DNA of 64,000 bases from Sulfurimonas sp. CG01_land_8_20_14_3_00_36_23 (GCA_002781365.1 PETN01000020.1:1-64000); one strand, 5' to 3'; counted from the first letter of the stretch, positions 8,246 to 17,526 are shown. The notes: generated by a model not told the origin, from the sequence alone. Program-made: numbers and translations.

Positions 8246-8464
8246 TTATTCTTCTAACTTCTTTAACAAGAGTTCTATTGTTTGCTCTTGTTGGTAGAGT
8301 TCATGGTTTTTTCTTATGTATGCTTGGAGTAAAGTTTTAAGGTCATTGTTGCCGCCAACGTTGAAATCAAGTGCCATCTTCTTCTCTAAAAAAAGAGCAA
8401 AATTTTCTTCAACATCTACATCAAAGCGACGACCACCTATATGCAAACCTATTTTTTTACTCAT
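8246..8464 (-). CDS. ZapA-like cell division protein
   Basis: A 72-residue protein opening with a short beta strand pattern, KIGLHIGGRRFDVDVEE, followed by a long amphipathic helix rich in leucine, lysine and glutamate. This is the order of elements in ZapA proteins, which bundle FtsZ filaments, though it is shorter than E. coli ZapA (109 residues). It sits four bases downstream of a small coiled-coil gene that could be a partner. Both are upstream of no obvious division gene. The assignment rests on the N-terminal motif and is tentative. Confidence 0.5.
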   Translation of the reverse strand: MSKKIGLHIGGRRFDVDVEENFALFLEKKMALDFNVGGNNDLKTLLQAYIRKNHELYQQEQTIELLLKKLEE

Positions 8465-8468
8465 TGTT

Positions 8469-8696
8469 TTAGCCTAAAATATTTTCTATTTTTTTGACAA
8501 TCTCTTCTATCTCCAAATCTTTCATCACATTTTGTTCTGTCAACTTTTCTATCTCTTGGTCTTTAAGTGCTGTCTCTGATTTTAGAGTTATTAACTCCGT
8601 GCGGTAGCTCTCGTTTTCAGTTTTTAATGCATTGTATTTTTCTACAATTGTTGTAATTTTTTCACTTAGTTTTTCTAAAGTTGTTTGATTGTTCAT
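8469..8696 (-). CDS. short coiled-coil protein, ZapB-like by context
   Basis: About 75 residues, almost entirely predicted coiled coil, with regularly spaced leucine and isoleucine (LEKLSEKITTIVEKYNALK onwards) and heavy lysine and glutamate content. The start is taken at the ATG at 8696, which has AAAGGT upstream; an ATG 17 codons earlier would add a non-coiled leader. It lies directly upstream of the ZapA-like gene, with which it is probably cotranscribed and may interact. A ZapB-like role is inferred only from size, coiled-coil nature and neighbour. Confidence 0.55.
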   Translation of the reverse strand: MNNQTTLEKLSEKITTIVEKYNALKTENESYRTELITLKSETALKDQEIEKLTEQNVMKDLEIEEIVKKIENILG

Positions 8697-8785
8697 AAAT
8701 AGACCTTTGAATTTTGTAAGTACAATTCTATCACAAAAGAGACTCAATTATAAGTTATAGTCTATGAGATTGTTATTTTCGTTAT

Positions 8786-9238
8786 TTAGCAACTTTTTTG
8801 CGTGTTCTGTTCTAGCTCCATAAGATAGGCATCGCATCCATCAAGATAAAAAGATGGAAGCGTTTTTTTTATTTGAAATCCAACTTTTTTGTATAAAGCA
8901 ATCGCACCCTGATTATCTGTGCGAACTTCAAGAAGAGTCTTCTTAAAGCCCATAGTAAGTAACTCTTTAAAAATATTCTCAAAGAGTGTAAGCGCAATCT
9001 TTTTACCACGGTGTTGCTCACTTATTCCAAGGGAGTAGAGTTTAGCATTTGCACGTCGAATCAAAACTAAAATATATCCTGCGATACTGCCCTCAATCTC
9101 AACCACATATAAAAGGTTGTGCTCTATGTGATAAACAAAAGATCTTTTTGAGAGAGGAAAATTCTCCTCTGTAAAAAGCTCTTTTTCTAAGTTATAGAGC
9201 TGTGAGGCATCACTTAGAACTGCTTTGCGAAGTATCAT
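8786..9238 (-). CDS. rimI: ribosomal protein N-acetyltransferase, RimI-like GNAT
   Basis: GNAT acetyltransferase of 150 residues. The acetyl-CoA loop is in SLGISEQHRGKKIALTLFE, which matches the Q/R-x-x-G-x-A/G motif (here Q-H-R-G-K-K-I). This is followed by LLEVRTDNQGAIALYKKVGF, the typical RimI segment (E-V-R-x-x-N-x-x-A-x-x-L-Y). RimI acetylates the N-terminal alanine of ribosomal protein S18. Other GNAT substrates are possible. It overlaps the end of the preceding DUF2156 gene by four bases, indicating translational coupling. Confidence 0.75.
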   Translation of the reverse strand: MILRKAVLSDASQLYNLEKELFTEENFPLSKRSFVYHIEHNLLYVVEIEGSIAGYILVLIRRANAKLYSLGISEQHRGKKIALTLFENIFKELLTMGFKKTLLEVRTDNQGAIALYKKVGFQIKKTLPSFYLDGCDAYLMELEQNTQKSC

Positions 9239-10215
9239 TTTTGGTAAATAGTGTATTTTGGTACAAGCTTATAAGGACGATAGGACATTTTTACTTTACG
9301 AAGGTTCTCAAACCCCATGTCATCCCCTACATTGATATATTTTGCACCATAATGCTCTTTGAGCATTTTTGAAAATTCACGGAATATAAACTGTGCACAG
9401 CCAAGAACCTCAAAATCAGTTTTTTCAATAATGACCGTAGCCGTATCCTCATTGATGCGTTCACCAACAGTAAAGCCTTTTATTTCGCCATTGATGTAGA
9501 TAACTAAACCAATAAGTGAGAGATACTCATAATCTTTTAACATCTGTTTTACAGCATGACGCTCTTGATGAATCCCTTCTAAGAAAACTTCAGCCTCCTC
9601 TTTTGGCATGTATTTGACTCTATCCGAAACCCATTTGTTAAATAAGTTCATAATTCCATCTTTATGTTTTACACAATCAAGAGGCTCAATCGTATAGTCA
9701 TGGTAGGATTTTGTAAACTTGTTTATCTCCGTTCGCTTTGTGTGATAGCTATTTCCACTCAGGTTGATTAAACTATCAACTTCATAGATATAATCCACTA
9801 ATTTTTTTTCGACAACATAGTTTTCCAGCATTTCAAACATATTCTCAGCCTCATCAGTAGAGTGAACAAACTCTTCAATCATTGAAGTTTGGACATAATC
9901 AATACGGGCATAATAAGGGGAACTGTTGTTCGCGTTCATGATAGTAAAACACTTTATCATAGCATCTGTAATATATTTTTTCTTTCCTAAAGGAGGCAGT
10001 AGCATAGTGAGTTCTCCCCCTGTCATGATAAAGAGACAAAAACATTTGTTGATGATTGCATAAAAGCCACTGCTGTTTGCAAGCCAAATATAGTTTGCCG
10101 CAAAAGTGTAGTCGCTAATGTCAATTGTTAGTTTAGAGAGATATTTTTCTATTATTGTTTTTGTGTTGAGTACAAAAGGCTTAAGTGCCTGTTTTCCCAC
10201 TGTTAAATTAGCCAT
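9235..10215 (-). CDS. DUF2156-family protein (phosphatidylglycerol lysyltransferase C-terminal domain-like)
   Basis: A 326-residue soluble protein with a GNAT-like double fold. Its features match the DUF2156 family related to the MprF synthase domain, for example the segment YHTKRTEINKFTK, the central GEIKGFTVGERI strand and the C-terminal NVGDDMGFENLRKVKMSYRP. In MprF this domain moves an amino acid from charged tRNA to phosphatidylglycerol. Here the flippase membrane domain is absent, as in many DUF2156 proteins with unknown acceptors. It precedes rimI with a four-base overlap. Confidence 0.75.
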   Translation of the reverse strand: MANLTVGKQALKPFVLNTKTIIEKYLSKLTIDISDYTFAANYIWLANSSGFYAIINKCFCLFIMTGGELTMLLPPLGKKKYITDAMIKCFTIMNANNSSPYYARIDYVQTSMIEEFVHSTDEAENMFEMLENYVVEKKLVDYIYEVDSLINLSGNSYHTKRTEINKFTKSYHDYTIEPLDCVKHKDGIMNLFNKWVSDRVKYMPKEEAEVFLEGIHQERHAVKQMLKDYEYLSLIGLVIYINGEIKGFTVGERINEDTATVIIEKTDFEVLGCAQFIFREFSKMLKEHYGAKYINVGDDMGFENLRKVKMSYRPYKLVPKYTIYQK

Positions 10216-10314
10216 TTAGAGTATCCTTTTACTTCATATATATTCAGAATAATACATCGTTTTTTTTGTTTTGCAGTTGCAATATTTTAGGAGTTTTTTT
10301 GAGGCAGAAAATCT

Positions 10315-10329
10315 ATTTCCACATGCCAA
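10315..10329 (-). repeat. dispersed 15-bp motif, perfect copy (intergenic)
   Basis: Reverse-strand copy of TTGGCATGTGGAAAT in the 187-bp gap between the divergent DUF2156 and rsuA genes. It is single rather than paired, so it is not a terminator. Confidence 0.9.
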
Positions 10330-10402
10330 GATAATAAGCTTTTAGTAGCAGAACTCTAGTGTATAATAGCACTCATAAATAGAGTCAACAAAAGTAGTAA
10401 AA

Positions 10403-11101
10403 ATGCAAAATAGTTATAAAAGAGTAGATGCACATCTTTCAAGTTTAGGGTATTGCTCAAGAAGTGAAGCGAAAAAATTTGTAAAGATATTTCGTGTGTG
10501 TGTTAGAGGTATTCGACTTTTCCAAACAGATAAAAAAGTTTACCATAATGATGTGACTATTAATGAAGAGCCACTTGATCCAGAGACACTCACGATTTTA
10601 ATGCATAAACCAAGTGGAGTTATCTGTTCACATGAAGATGCAGGCGTTCTTATCTACTCTCTCTTGCCTGAGCGTTGGCAACGAAGAAATCCTAAAATCT
10701 CAACGATTGGCAGACTCGATGGCGATACAACAGGTGCGATTTTATTAACAGATGATGGAGGACTCAACCATCGCTTAAGTAGTCCAAAAAGTGACACAAC
10801 AAAGCTCTATGAAGTAACTCTTTTTCAGCCATTAAAAGGGGATGAAGCAGAGCTGTTTGCATCTGGAACACTTCTCTTAAAAGGTGAAAAAAAGCCGCTT
10901 CTTCCTGCAAAGATGGAGCAGGTGAGTGACAAAGTTGTCCGCGTAGAACTCTGTGAAGGAAAATACCATCAAGTAAAGAGAATGTTTGGTGCAGTTGGAA
11001 ACAAAGTAGTAGCACTTCATAGAATCCGTGTTGGAGAACACGGAGTTGAAGATCTTGCAGTAGGTGAGCACAAAATCTTGGATTCATCGGTTGTGCTCTA
11101 A
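10403..11101 (+). CDS. rsuA: 16S rRNA pseudouridine synthase, RsuA-type
   Basis: A 232-residue enzyme of the RsuA/RluB/E/F family. An N-terminal S4-like RNA-binding domain (RVDAHLSSLGYCSRSEAKKF, residues 7-26) is followed by the catalytic domain. Motif II is GRLDGDTTGAILLTDDG, where the aspartate after GRL is the catalytic residue. Near the end EGKYHQVKRMFGAVGNKV matches the conserved KYHQVKRM motif of RsuA. RsuA modifies U516 of 16S rRNA. The D-x-D-T-T-G form of motif II favours RsuA over RluB, but this is not decisive. Confidence 0.82.
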   Translation: MQNSYKRVDAHLSSLGYCSRSEAKKFVKIFRVCVRGIRLFQTDKKVYHNDVTINEEPLDPETLTILMHKPSGVICSHEDAGVLIYSLLPERWQRRNPKISTIGRLDGDTTGAILLTDDGGLNHRLSSPKSDTTKLYEVTLFQPLKGDEAELFASGTLLLKGEKKPLLPAKMEQVSDKVVRVELCEGKYHQVKRMFGAVGNKVVALHRIRVGEHGVEDLAVGEHKILDSSVVL

Positions 11102-11116
11102 GCGCACAAGCTCATT

Positions 11117-12364
11117 TTAGTTTAAATAAGGATCTAAAGCTTTAGGAAGTGTAATGCTCCCATCCTCATTTTGAAAGTTTTCCATGATAGCGACCATGGT
11201 TCTTCCAACAGCTAAAGAGGAACCGTTGAGTGTATGTACAAAAGAGTTTTTAGTTCCATCTTTATAACGGATTTTTGCGCGTCTTGCTTGGAAATCGCGT
11301 GTGTTAGAGATAGAAGAGATTTCACGGTAAGTATTTTGTCCTGGGAGCCAAACTTCTAAGTCGATAGTAGTCGCCGCACCAAAACCTAAATCTCCTGTAC
11401 AAAGTCTTACGATTCTATGTGGAAGTTCTAAGGCTGTGAGAACATCTGAAGCAGTTTGAACCATCTCTTCAAAAATAGCATCACTCTCTTCGGGTTTGGC
11501 AATGGTAACTAACTCGACTTTGTGAAATTGATGTTGTCTTATCATCCCTCTGGTGTCGCGACCTGCCGCACCTGCCTCTTTTCTGTAGCATGAAGTGTAG
11601 CCCGTCATCTTTATAGGAAGGCTCTCCGCAGGGATAATCTCATCTTGAAAAAGATTTGTAAGAGGAACTTCCGCTGTTGGTATCAAAAAGAGGTCTTGGT
11701 TATCCACTTTATATAAATCATCTTCAAACTTTGGAAGTTGACCTGTTCCCTCTAGTGCAGCTCTATTGACTAAGTGAGGAACACTTATCTCTGTATAGCC
11801 TCTTTTAGAGTTGAAGTTAAGCATAAAGTTAATAAGTGCGCGCTCTAGTTTTGCACCCATATCATAGGCTACGCTAAAGCGACTTCCAGCAAGCTTTGCA
11901 CCTTTTTCAAAGTTTATCCAGCCATTTTGTTCTGCTAGCTCCCAGTGCTCTTTGGGAGTAAAGTTAAAAGTAGGAGGCGTAAGCACTTTTTTAATCTCTA
12001 CATTATCCTCTTCATCTGCTCCATCTGGAACATTGTCATCTGGAATATTTGGTACAGCCATAGCGATTGTCTCAAGCTCTTCTTGTTTGACTCTTTGAAT
12101 CTCAAGGGCTTCGCTTATTTTAATTTTGTTTGCATCGACTTTTGCTTTTAACTCACTTATATCTTTGCCTTGGCTTTTGTAAATACCAAACTCTTTACTC
12201 ATGCTATTTTGTGCGGCTTGAAGAGTTTCAAACTCTACTTTTGCTGCTTTTAACTCTTCGTTTTTAGTTTTTAAATTTTCTAAAAGCGTAATATCTACAC
12301 CTTTGCGTGTTAGTTTTGCACTCAGGGTATCAAAATCTTTTTGTAATAGTTTTAAATCAATCAT
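11117..12364 (-). CDS. serS: seryl-tRNA synthetase
   Basis: Class II aminoacyl-tRNA synthetase of normal length (415 residues). The N-terminal tRNA-binding coiled-coil arm occupies residues about 25-105. The catalytic core contains motif 2 ([20 protein letters not shown], with the loop that contacts ATP and tRNA) and motif 3 near the end ([17 protein letters not shown]). The segment [13 protein letters not shown] carries the TAEVPLTN serine-site motif. It charges tRNA-Ser and tRNA-Sec. It lies twelve bases downstream of the MetF-like gene on the same strand. Confidence 0.97.
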   Translation of the reverse strand: MIDLKLLQKDFDTLSAKLTRKGVDITLLENLKTKNEELKAAKVEFETLQAAQNSMSKEFGIYKSQGKDISELKAKVDANKIKISEALEIQRVKQEELETIAMAVPNIPDDNVPDGADEEDNVEIKKVLTPPTFNFTPKEHWELAEQNGWINFEKGAKLAGSRFSVAYDMGAKLERALINFMLNFNSKRGYTEISVPHLVNRAALEGTGQLPKFEDDLYKVDNQDLFLIPTAEVPLTNLFQDEIIPAESLPIKMTGYTSCYRKEAGAAGRDTRGMIRQHQFHKVELVTIAKPEESDAIFEEMVQTASDVLTALELPHRIVRLCTGDLGFGAATTIDLEVWLPGQNTYREISSISNTRDFQARRAKIRYKDGTKNSFVHTLNGSSLAVGRTMVAIMENFQNEDGSITLPKALDPYLN

Positions 12365-12376
12365 TTTTTTCCTTAT

Positions 12377-13288
12377 TTATACCAATATATCTTTCGCTAT
12401 TTGAAACTGGTTAGCAGTCATTAAGTGGATTTTAGGGTGCAAATCTTTTATCTCATCAAAGAGGTTTTTGCTGAGTTCAAGTCCAACTTTATACTCCTCT
12501 TCAGAGCCTTTTTCATTTGCACTTCTAAGGGCTTCTATCCAACTGTTTGGCACATTGATGCCTGGAACATGCGTGGCTAAAAATTGAGCTGTACGAAGTT
12601 TTGTAATAGGAAAAATCCCTAAAATAAGTTCAGCCTCTCTCCCCTCAGAAGAACACTCTTTGTTCGCCGCCTCTTTAAGCTCCAAAAGTCTCTTTGCATT
12701 TTCTAAATCATACACGGGTTGTGTGATGATTCCACATGCTCCATGTTTAATCTTCTTTTGCATCTTTTTTTGCAGTGTCTTCGGGTTTTTTGAGTAAGCG
12801 TTGACAACTGCAAATGGAAATATCTCTTGAGGTTTATGCGTCAGCGGCTTGCCAGCATAGTCTATGCCACTGTTAAAACATGCGATGATGTCGAGGAGCA
12901 TAGAGCTGTCTGCCTCAAAGACACCTTTAGTGTGCGGTTGATCTGAAATGGTTGCAGGGTCACCAGTAAGAGCGAGTATCGTTCTTATATCTACTTCATT
13001 TGCACCAAGCAAATCCGACTGAAGCGCTATTTTGTTTCTATCTCTCATGCTCATAGTCGCAATAACAGGTTTGTTGAATCTATCTTGTAACATTTTTGCG
13101 GCAAATAAAGAGTTGTATTTGAGCTTTGCTAATGGGTTGTCTGTGGTAGAAAAAGCATCCACATATTTATCAAGTTCAAGAGAAGCTATCTTCTCAATTG
13201 TTGGTGAAAAAAGAGGAGAGTGTCCTGGAGTTGTCTCCAATGAAATAAAAGTGCCGTGTTTTAATTTATCAAGTAGTTTATTAAACAA
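12377..13288 (-). CDS. methylenetetrahydrofolate reductase-like (MetF family) protein
   Basis: A 303-residue TIM-barrel protein. It begins with the strand FISLETTPG, contains DRNKIALQSDLLGANEVDI and ILALTGDP, and has the later GACGIITQPVYD segment, all matching the FAD-dependent MetF family. The TQPVYD strand is typical (family form TQ.fFD/TQPVYD). MetF reduces 5,10-methylene-THF to 5-methyl-THF for methionine synthesis. The ETTPG start differs from the EFFPP of E. coli MetF, which carries the catalytic glutamate as E-x-x; here the glutamate is still in place. A dedicated MetF may exist elsewhere, so the exact role is open. Confidence 0.7.
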   Translation of the reverse strand: MFNKLLDKLKHGTFISLETTPGHSPLFSPTIEKIASLELDKYVDAFSTTDNPLAKLKYNSLFAAKMLQDRFNKPVIATMSMRDRNKIALQSDLLGANEVDIRTILALTGDPATISDQPHTKGVFEADSSMLLDIIACFNSGIDYAGKPLTHKPQEIFPFAVVNAYSKNPKTLQKKMQKKIKHGACGIITQPVYDLENAKRLLELKEAANKECSSEGREAELILGIFPITKLRTAQFLATHVPGINVPNSWIEALRSANEKGSEEEYKVGLELSKNLFDEIKDLHPKIHLMTANQFQIAKDILV

Positions 13289-13342
13289 AAAAAATCCTAA
13301 TCCGCTATAATTGCAGCATTATAACAAAGAGAGAAAAAATAT

Positions 13343-13966
13343 ATGTTGAAATTGGCTGTTTTTGATTTTGATTCGACGCTTATGGATGGTGAGACAATAG
13401 ATTTTTTTGCAGAAGAGTTGGGTATCGGCGAAAAAGTTGCTTATATTACAGAAGAAGCTATGTCGGGAAGACTTGACTTTTTTGAATCACTTCAGCAAAG
13501 AGTAGGGCTTTTAAAAGGGCTTGATTACTCTGTTGTTGAGAAGATTAGTCACAATTTACCTTATATGCCTGGAGCAAAAGAGACGATTGCTGAGTTGAAA
13601 AGTAGAGGTATAAAAGTTATTTGTTTTAGTGGAGGGTTTAGAAGTGCTACTGGCTATGCAAAAGATATTTTAGGGTATGACGCAGATTTTTCAAACATTC
13701 TTCATACAAAAGATGGAAAATTGACTGGTTTAGTTGGCGGAGATATGATGTTTAACTATTCAAAGGGCGACATGCTTGTAAGAATACAGAACATTCTTGG
13801 AATCAATGAACAAGAGACTCTTGTTTGTGGAGATGGAGCAAATGATTTATCTATGTTTGCACATGCTGGAAAAAGAGTTGCTTTTTGTGCTAGAGAGATT
13901 TTAAAAAAAGAAGCGAACATTATAGTTGAGACGAAAGACTTGACTCAAATTTTACAAAAAATATAG
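13343..13966 (+). CDS. serB: phosphoserine phosphatase
   Basis: HAD-superfamily hydrolase of the SerB type, 207 residues. Motif I is DFDSTLMDGETI with the nucleophile aspartate and the glutamate found in SerB. Motif II is in VICFSGGFRSATG (serine followed by GGF). Motif IV is CGDGANDLSM. It removes phosphate from L-3-phosphoserine in the last step of serine synthesis. There is no N-terminal ACT domain, as usual in this lineage. The next gene starts ten bases downstream. Confidence 0.92.
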   Translation: MLKLAVFDFDSTLMDGETIDFFAEELGIGEKVAYITEEAMSGRLDFFESLQQRVGLLKGLDYSVVEKISHNLPYMPGAKETIAELKSRGIKVICFSGGFRSATGYAKDILGYDADFSNILHTKDGKLTGLVGGDMMFNYSKGDMLVRIQNILGINEQETLVCGDGANDLSMFAHAGKRVAFCAREILKKEANIIVETKDLTQILQKI

Positions 13967-13975
13967 GAGAAATAT

Positions 13976-14302
13976 ATGTTAGAAAATTCTGTTTGGAGAC
14001 AATACAATAAAGAGAACAATTTTAGAGAAAAGTTGAGTCAATTTTGTAGTATGTCAAGTGAAGATATTGTGAGTGATGATAAAGTGTTATACGGAATCTT
14101 AAAAGCTAAACTTACAAAAAAAGAGTTAAAACTTTTTGCTATGGATAGTGCAAATATTGCAGAAGATGAGATGAAAAAAGAGTTTTCTTTGGATGATGAG
14201 AAATTTGCTCAGGCGAAATTTAATCTCTACAAAAAGCTAAAACAAGACAAAACGAGACTCTCTTTTAAAGAATCAACGTTGCAAAAAGATGAAGAGTATT
14301 AA
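13976..14302 (+). CDS. conserved hypothetical protein downstream of serB
   Basis: A 108-residue acidic and lysine-rich soluble protein with no signal peptide or membrane segment. It is predicted to be all helical, with LYGILKAKLTKKELKLFAMD and a later EKFAQAKFNLYKKLKQDKTRLSF cut across two helices. The helix-rich organisation resembles a DNA-binding sigma-like module but no motif confirms that. It has a good AGGAGAAATAT site before the ATG and is probably cotranscribed with serB. Function unknown. Confidence 0.65.
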   Translation: MLENSVWRQYNKENNFREKLSQFCSMSSEDIVSDDKVLYGILKAKLTKKELKLFAMDSANIAEDEMKKEFSLDDEKFAQAKFNLYKKLKQDKTRLSFKESTLQKDEEY

Positions 14303-14404
14303 GAGAATAATATAGTAATTTTTTTATAAATAATATAATATTAATCTATAATTTATCTTACAATCAGTAGAATATCACAAATCTATCACATAAAGGAAAG
14401 ATAA

Positions 14405-14743
14405 ATGACAAAGAAAACGTCTCTACTATTAGCTGCAATGATAGCTGGTTCAGTATTTACAACAAGTGCAATGGCCGATGCTGCCAAAGGTCAAAAGTAC
14501 TACCTTAAAAAATTGAAAGTTTGTAAAAAAGATGGCTTAAAAACAGGTGCTAATTTTGCTGCGAGCAATGACCGTGACACATGGGCAACCATGAAAGAAG
14601 AGGGTGAACTCTTAAAAGGTTGGTCAAAAGTTTGTCCAAGCGGCGCGAAAAAAATTGAAAAAATGAAACAAAAAGATATAGATGATTTATATGATTTCTG
14701 TTGGAAATATGCATCAGATGGTGAAGTTCCATCTTGTGGTTAA
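14405..14743 (+). CDS. periplasmic cytochrome c-like protein lacking a heme-binding CxxCH
   Basis: A 112-residue protein with a signal peptide ending at SAMA (residues 1-24). The mature part begins DAAKGQKYYLKKLKVCKKDG, much like the start of a small cytochrome c (KGQ-x-Y-x-K), but the usual CxxCH is absent. Four cysteines remain, one near residue 40, one in KVCPSGAKK and two in the C-terminal FCWKYASDGEVPSCG, and these could form disulfides. It appears as a single gene with a strong AAGGAAAG ribosome binding site. Cytochrome ancestry is an inference from pattern only. Confidence 0.6.
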   Translation: MTKKTSLLLAAMIAGSVFTTSAMADAAKGQKYYLKKLKVCKKDGLKTGANFAASNDRDTWATMKEEGELLKGWSKVCPSGAKKIEKMKQKDIDDLYDFCWKYASDGEVPSCG

Positions 14744-14758
14744 TATAAACTATTAACT

Positions 14759-14785
14759 AGATATTCAGAGTATTTCTGAATATCT
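14759..14785. terminator. bidirectional hairpin between convergent genes
   Basis: AGATATTCAGA (14759-14769) pairs perfectly with TCTGAATATCT (14775-14785), giving an 11-bp stem with a 5-base loop. It sits between the stop codons of two convergent genes. A clear poly-T tract is missing. Confidence 0.6.
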
Positions 14786-14791
14786 AACTCT

Positions 14792-16525
14792 CTATTCTAC
14801 TTCTTTATTTTGTAATATAATTTTAAAAGAGACTCTTCTTGATTTCTCTCTATCTTCTGTCTGAGTAAAAACAATCTTCTTGCTATAACTATAACCACTA
14901 CCTCTAAGTACTTTTGTAAGCCATGCTTGTGTTTGATTAGTTTGATTTTGGAATATATGTGTTAATACAGAAAAAGAACGCTCTAAAGATAACTTTTCAT
15001 TTTTTAAGTAACGCTTTGAAAAGTCTGCATCTCCCCATTCACTTGATGTATGACCATTTATCTCCATTGTCTCAATAAAATTTTGATTTGCATGTAAAAA
15101 TGGGATAAGTTTTTTTGAAAATTTTGTTAAAAATATTTTTTGTTCCTTTGTCAATTCAAACTCTGAAACTTTAAAGTTGAGTGGTGTAGATGTGAGTTCT
15201 ATAGATAAATCTTTTTTGATACTTAATAACTTCGACTCTATCTCTTCTTTGAAAATGGCACAAAGTTTATTATAAAAATCACTGCTCTTAAGAGATTTCT
15301 GGGCAAGTGTAGCATCTCGGTTGAGTTTAACAATCCACATGTTTGATTCTTGAGAATTACTATTAGTATGGGTGCCTGCTACTGCAGATTGGGAGTTGTT
15401 GAGTATTGCAACTGCATTAAACACATCATAATTGCTCTCACCATAATGCTCTTGAACTTGAAGTGATAAATCACTATCTAATAACATAACAAGTCCATCT
15501 GTATTGGATGCATCTTTTACATATCCGACACCAATAAGCGTTGCATCTGAATACTCTTTTATATCATTTAAAACACTAGAATAGGTTGTAGGTATATTTT
15601 TGTCTATAAGTACATTTTTTTGTAAATCAAATTTAATAAGTCGAATCTCCTCTTTATTCATATCATTGATTTGACTAAGAGAGACGAGAAAGTTATTATC
15701 TGCTAATCGTATAATTTTATGAGGAGTAATGAGTTCTTTTGTTCTATACTGTTTGAGCCAAATTTTATTTCCATTTTCTCCAACACGCATAAAGGTTACA
15801 TCTCTATTTGTATCATTACTTGTTGTGCTTATAACTACGATAGAACCATCGTTTGCTTCTACTGCATCGATTCCTATGTCATCAAATTCCGTTCCATACT
15901 TTTTGCTCCATATTTCTCTTCCATCTTTAGAAAATCTAGTGAGGTAAATATCATTTAATCCAAGACCTGTTTCAAATAAATTGTCTTTTCTTGATCTAGT
16001 AGTTGTGGAAGAACCGATTGCTAGAACACCACCATCACGTAGGAGTATAAGATTATTCATCTTATCATGGTTGTTGGTTCCAAATGTTTTTGTAAAGATT
16101 ACATTGGCATTAGAGTCTAATTTTAAGATTAACAGTGATCCATCAAGTGTAGAACCACCGATAAAATAACCATTATTAGGAGTTTTGACAACGGCGACTG
16201 CTTCATTACATTTTAATAAGCTGACTGTTTCATTAATGATTATATTTGCAGAGCTATCCACTTTTACAAGTGTTATCTGAGAATCATTACTGTTTGAGAC
16301 ACTCTTTAAATAATCAAAAGCATTTGTGTAGGTAGAACTCTTTCTATTAGATTTCATCTTATAATCTTTTGAAAAACCAACAGCACTTATCTCTCTATCG
16401 TAGTCTTGAGTAATATCCAATAATGCACCATCAAATGGTTTATCTACAATAATAGAAAAGTCTGTTGGTTTAGCAAGAAGCACAAGGCTAAGAGAAAGGA
16501 AAAGGATTATAGATTTCATTTGCAT
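14792..16525 (-). CDS. periplasmic beta-propeller-like protein with C-terminal OmpA-like domain
   Basis: A 577-residue exported protein. A signal peptide (residues 1-20) leads into a region of about 400 residues made of repeated blades. Each repeat has a pattern like GY-x-x-GGS-x-x-x-x-x-L-x-x-LD-x-x-x-N-x-x-x-x-K-x-FG, typical of WD40/PQQ-like secreted propellers. The C-terminal part (about 450-577) is OmpA-like: EINGHTSSEWGD followed by NEKLSLERSFSVL and later DREKSRRVSFKI. It may bind peptidoglycan while presenting the propeller in the periplasm. The usual aspartate of the GHTD loop is serine here. No partner gene is adjacent. Confidence 0.72.
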   Translation of the reverse strand: MQMKSIILFLSLSLVLLAKPTDFSIIVDKPFDGALLDITQDYDREISAVGFSKDYKMKSNRKSSTYTNAFDYLKSVSNSNDSQITLVKVDSSANIIINETVSLLKCNEAVAVVKTPNNGYFIGGSTLDGSLLILKLDSNANVIFTKTFGTNNHDKMNNLILLRDGGVLAIGSSTTTRSRKDNLFETGLGLNDIYLTRFSKDGREIWSKKYGTEFDDIGIDAVEANDGSIVVISTTSNDTNRDVTFMRVGENGNKIWLKQYRTKELITPHKIIRLADNNFLVSLSQINDMNKEEIRLIKFDLQKNVLIDKNIPTTYSSVLNDIKEYSDATLIGVGYVKDASNTDGLVMLLDSDLSLQVQEHYGESNYDVFNAVAILNNSQSAVAGTHTNSNSQESNMWIVKLNRDATLAQKSLKSSDFYNKLCAIFKEEIESKLLSIKKDLSIELTSTPLNFKVSEFELTKEQKIFLTKFSKKLIPFLHANQNFIETMEINGHTSSEWGDADFSKRYLKNEKLSLERSFSVLTHIFQNQTNQTQAWLTKVLRGSGYSYSKKIVFTQTEDREKSRRVSFKIILQNKEVE

Positions 16526-16637
16526 ACTTTTTTACTCTACTAGTAGCAAGAAATATTCCCATAGTTTGATTTGAATGTTTTGGAGGAGAGTTGAACTGTT
16601 TTTTGAGTGGTTGCGGTGCATAAGCACCTAAGAAAAC

Positions 16638-16901
16638 CTATCTAAGATTTTCGAATGGTGCAGATACAACTGTTTTTCTAGTTACAGTGTAAGGAACTAA
16701 TGCTGCTGCACGAGCTCTTTTAATAACTATAGTAATCATGTCTTGGTGACGTTTACAGTTACCTGTTAAACGACGAGGCATGATTTTATATCTTTCTGAA
16801 AGTGAAAAACGAAGTGATCCTGCGTCTTTATAATCCATAAAATCAACTTTTGATTCACAATATTTACAATATCTTTTTTTGTACTTTCTTTTTTCTGACA
16901 T
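16638..16901 (-). CDS. rpsR: 30S ribosomal protein S18
   Basis: An 87-residue basic protein. [13 protein letters not shown] and later [16 protein letters not shown] are the S18 signatures. The paired cysteines CKYC together with C and H further on suggest the zinc-binding (C+) form of the protein. S18 pairs with S6 on the 30S platform. It is the last gene of rpsF-ssb-rpsR, a near-universal operon. Confidence 0.97.
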   Translation of the reverse strand: MSEKRKYKKRYCKYCESKVDFMDYKDAGSLRFSLSERYKIMPRRLTGNCKRHQDMITIVIKRARAAALVPYTVTRKTVVSAPFENLR

Positions 16902-16925
16902 GTTATTACCTTTAATTATCTATTT

Positions 16926-17495
16926 CTAAAATGGAATTTCATCTTCATCAATGTCAATCACAGGTACAGAATCACGGCTTGGCATCTGACGACTTTGCTC
17001 ACGAGCCTGATTGTTGTAGCTTGGTTGCTGATAACTTTGTTTCACTACTGGTTCATTATTTCCATACGCTGCTTGAGCAGGCTTTTGATAGCTTTGCTCT
17101 CTGCCTTGCTGAGGCTCATAATATTCACCACTATCCATATTGGAAGGAGCATAGTTAGAATTTTGGTTATCACCTTTTGAATCTAACATCTGCATAGTTT
17201 CAACTGTTACAGAGTGTTTAGAACGTTTCTGTCCATTTTGATCGACCCATTGCTCAAAGTTTAATCTTCCTTCAACTAGGATTTTACTCCCTTTTCGAAG
17301 GTATTGGTTTGCTACTTCTGCGCTTCTTCCAAAGAATGTAATGTCAACAAAACATATCTCCTCTTTTTTCTCACCATTGTTGGTGAATTTACGGCTTGTA
17401 GCTATAGCAGTTTTTGCTATACCCATACCGCCTTGAGAATATCTAAGTTCGATATCGCGAGTTAAGTTTCCAACTAAAATTATTTTATTAAACAT
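16926..17495 (-). CDS. ssb: single-stranded DNA-binding protein
   Basis: An OB-fold SSB of 189 residues. The N-terminal domain (1-110) opens MFNKIILVGNLTRDIELRY and contains FGRSAEVANQYLRKGSKILVEGRL cut across its strands. A low-complexity glutamine-, asparagine- and serine-rich linker follows. It ends in the acidic tip DIDEDEIPF that recruits partner proteins such as RecO, PriA and polymerase subunits. It lies between rpsF and rpsR. SSB also protects incoming single strands during transformation, together with DprA. Confidence 0.97.
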   Translation of the reverse strand: MFNKIILVGNLTRDIELRYSQGGMGIAKTAIATSRKFTNNGEKKEEICFVDITFFGRSAEVANQYLRKGSKILVEGRLNFEQWVDQNGQKRSKHSVTVETMQMLDSKGDNQNSNYAPSNMDSGEYYEPQQGREQSYQKPAQAAYGNNEPVVKQSYQQPSYNNQAREQSRQMPSRDSVPVIDIDEDEIPF

Positions 17496-17526
17496 GGGCT
17501 TTCCTTAATTGCTTAGGCTTTACTGA

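Noticed and set aside
9603-9618. TTGGCATGTATTT, similar to the first part of the dispersed word
   Set aside because: It stops matching after nine bases; listed neither as a copy nor as a core match.
12730-12740. ATTCCACATGC in the MetF-like gene
   Set aside because: Only the 8-base GCATGTGG core is shared; flanks differ, so it cannot be told from chance.
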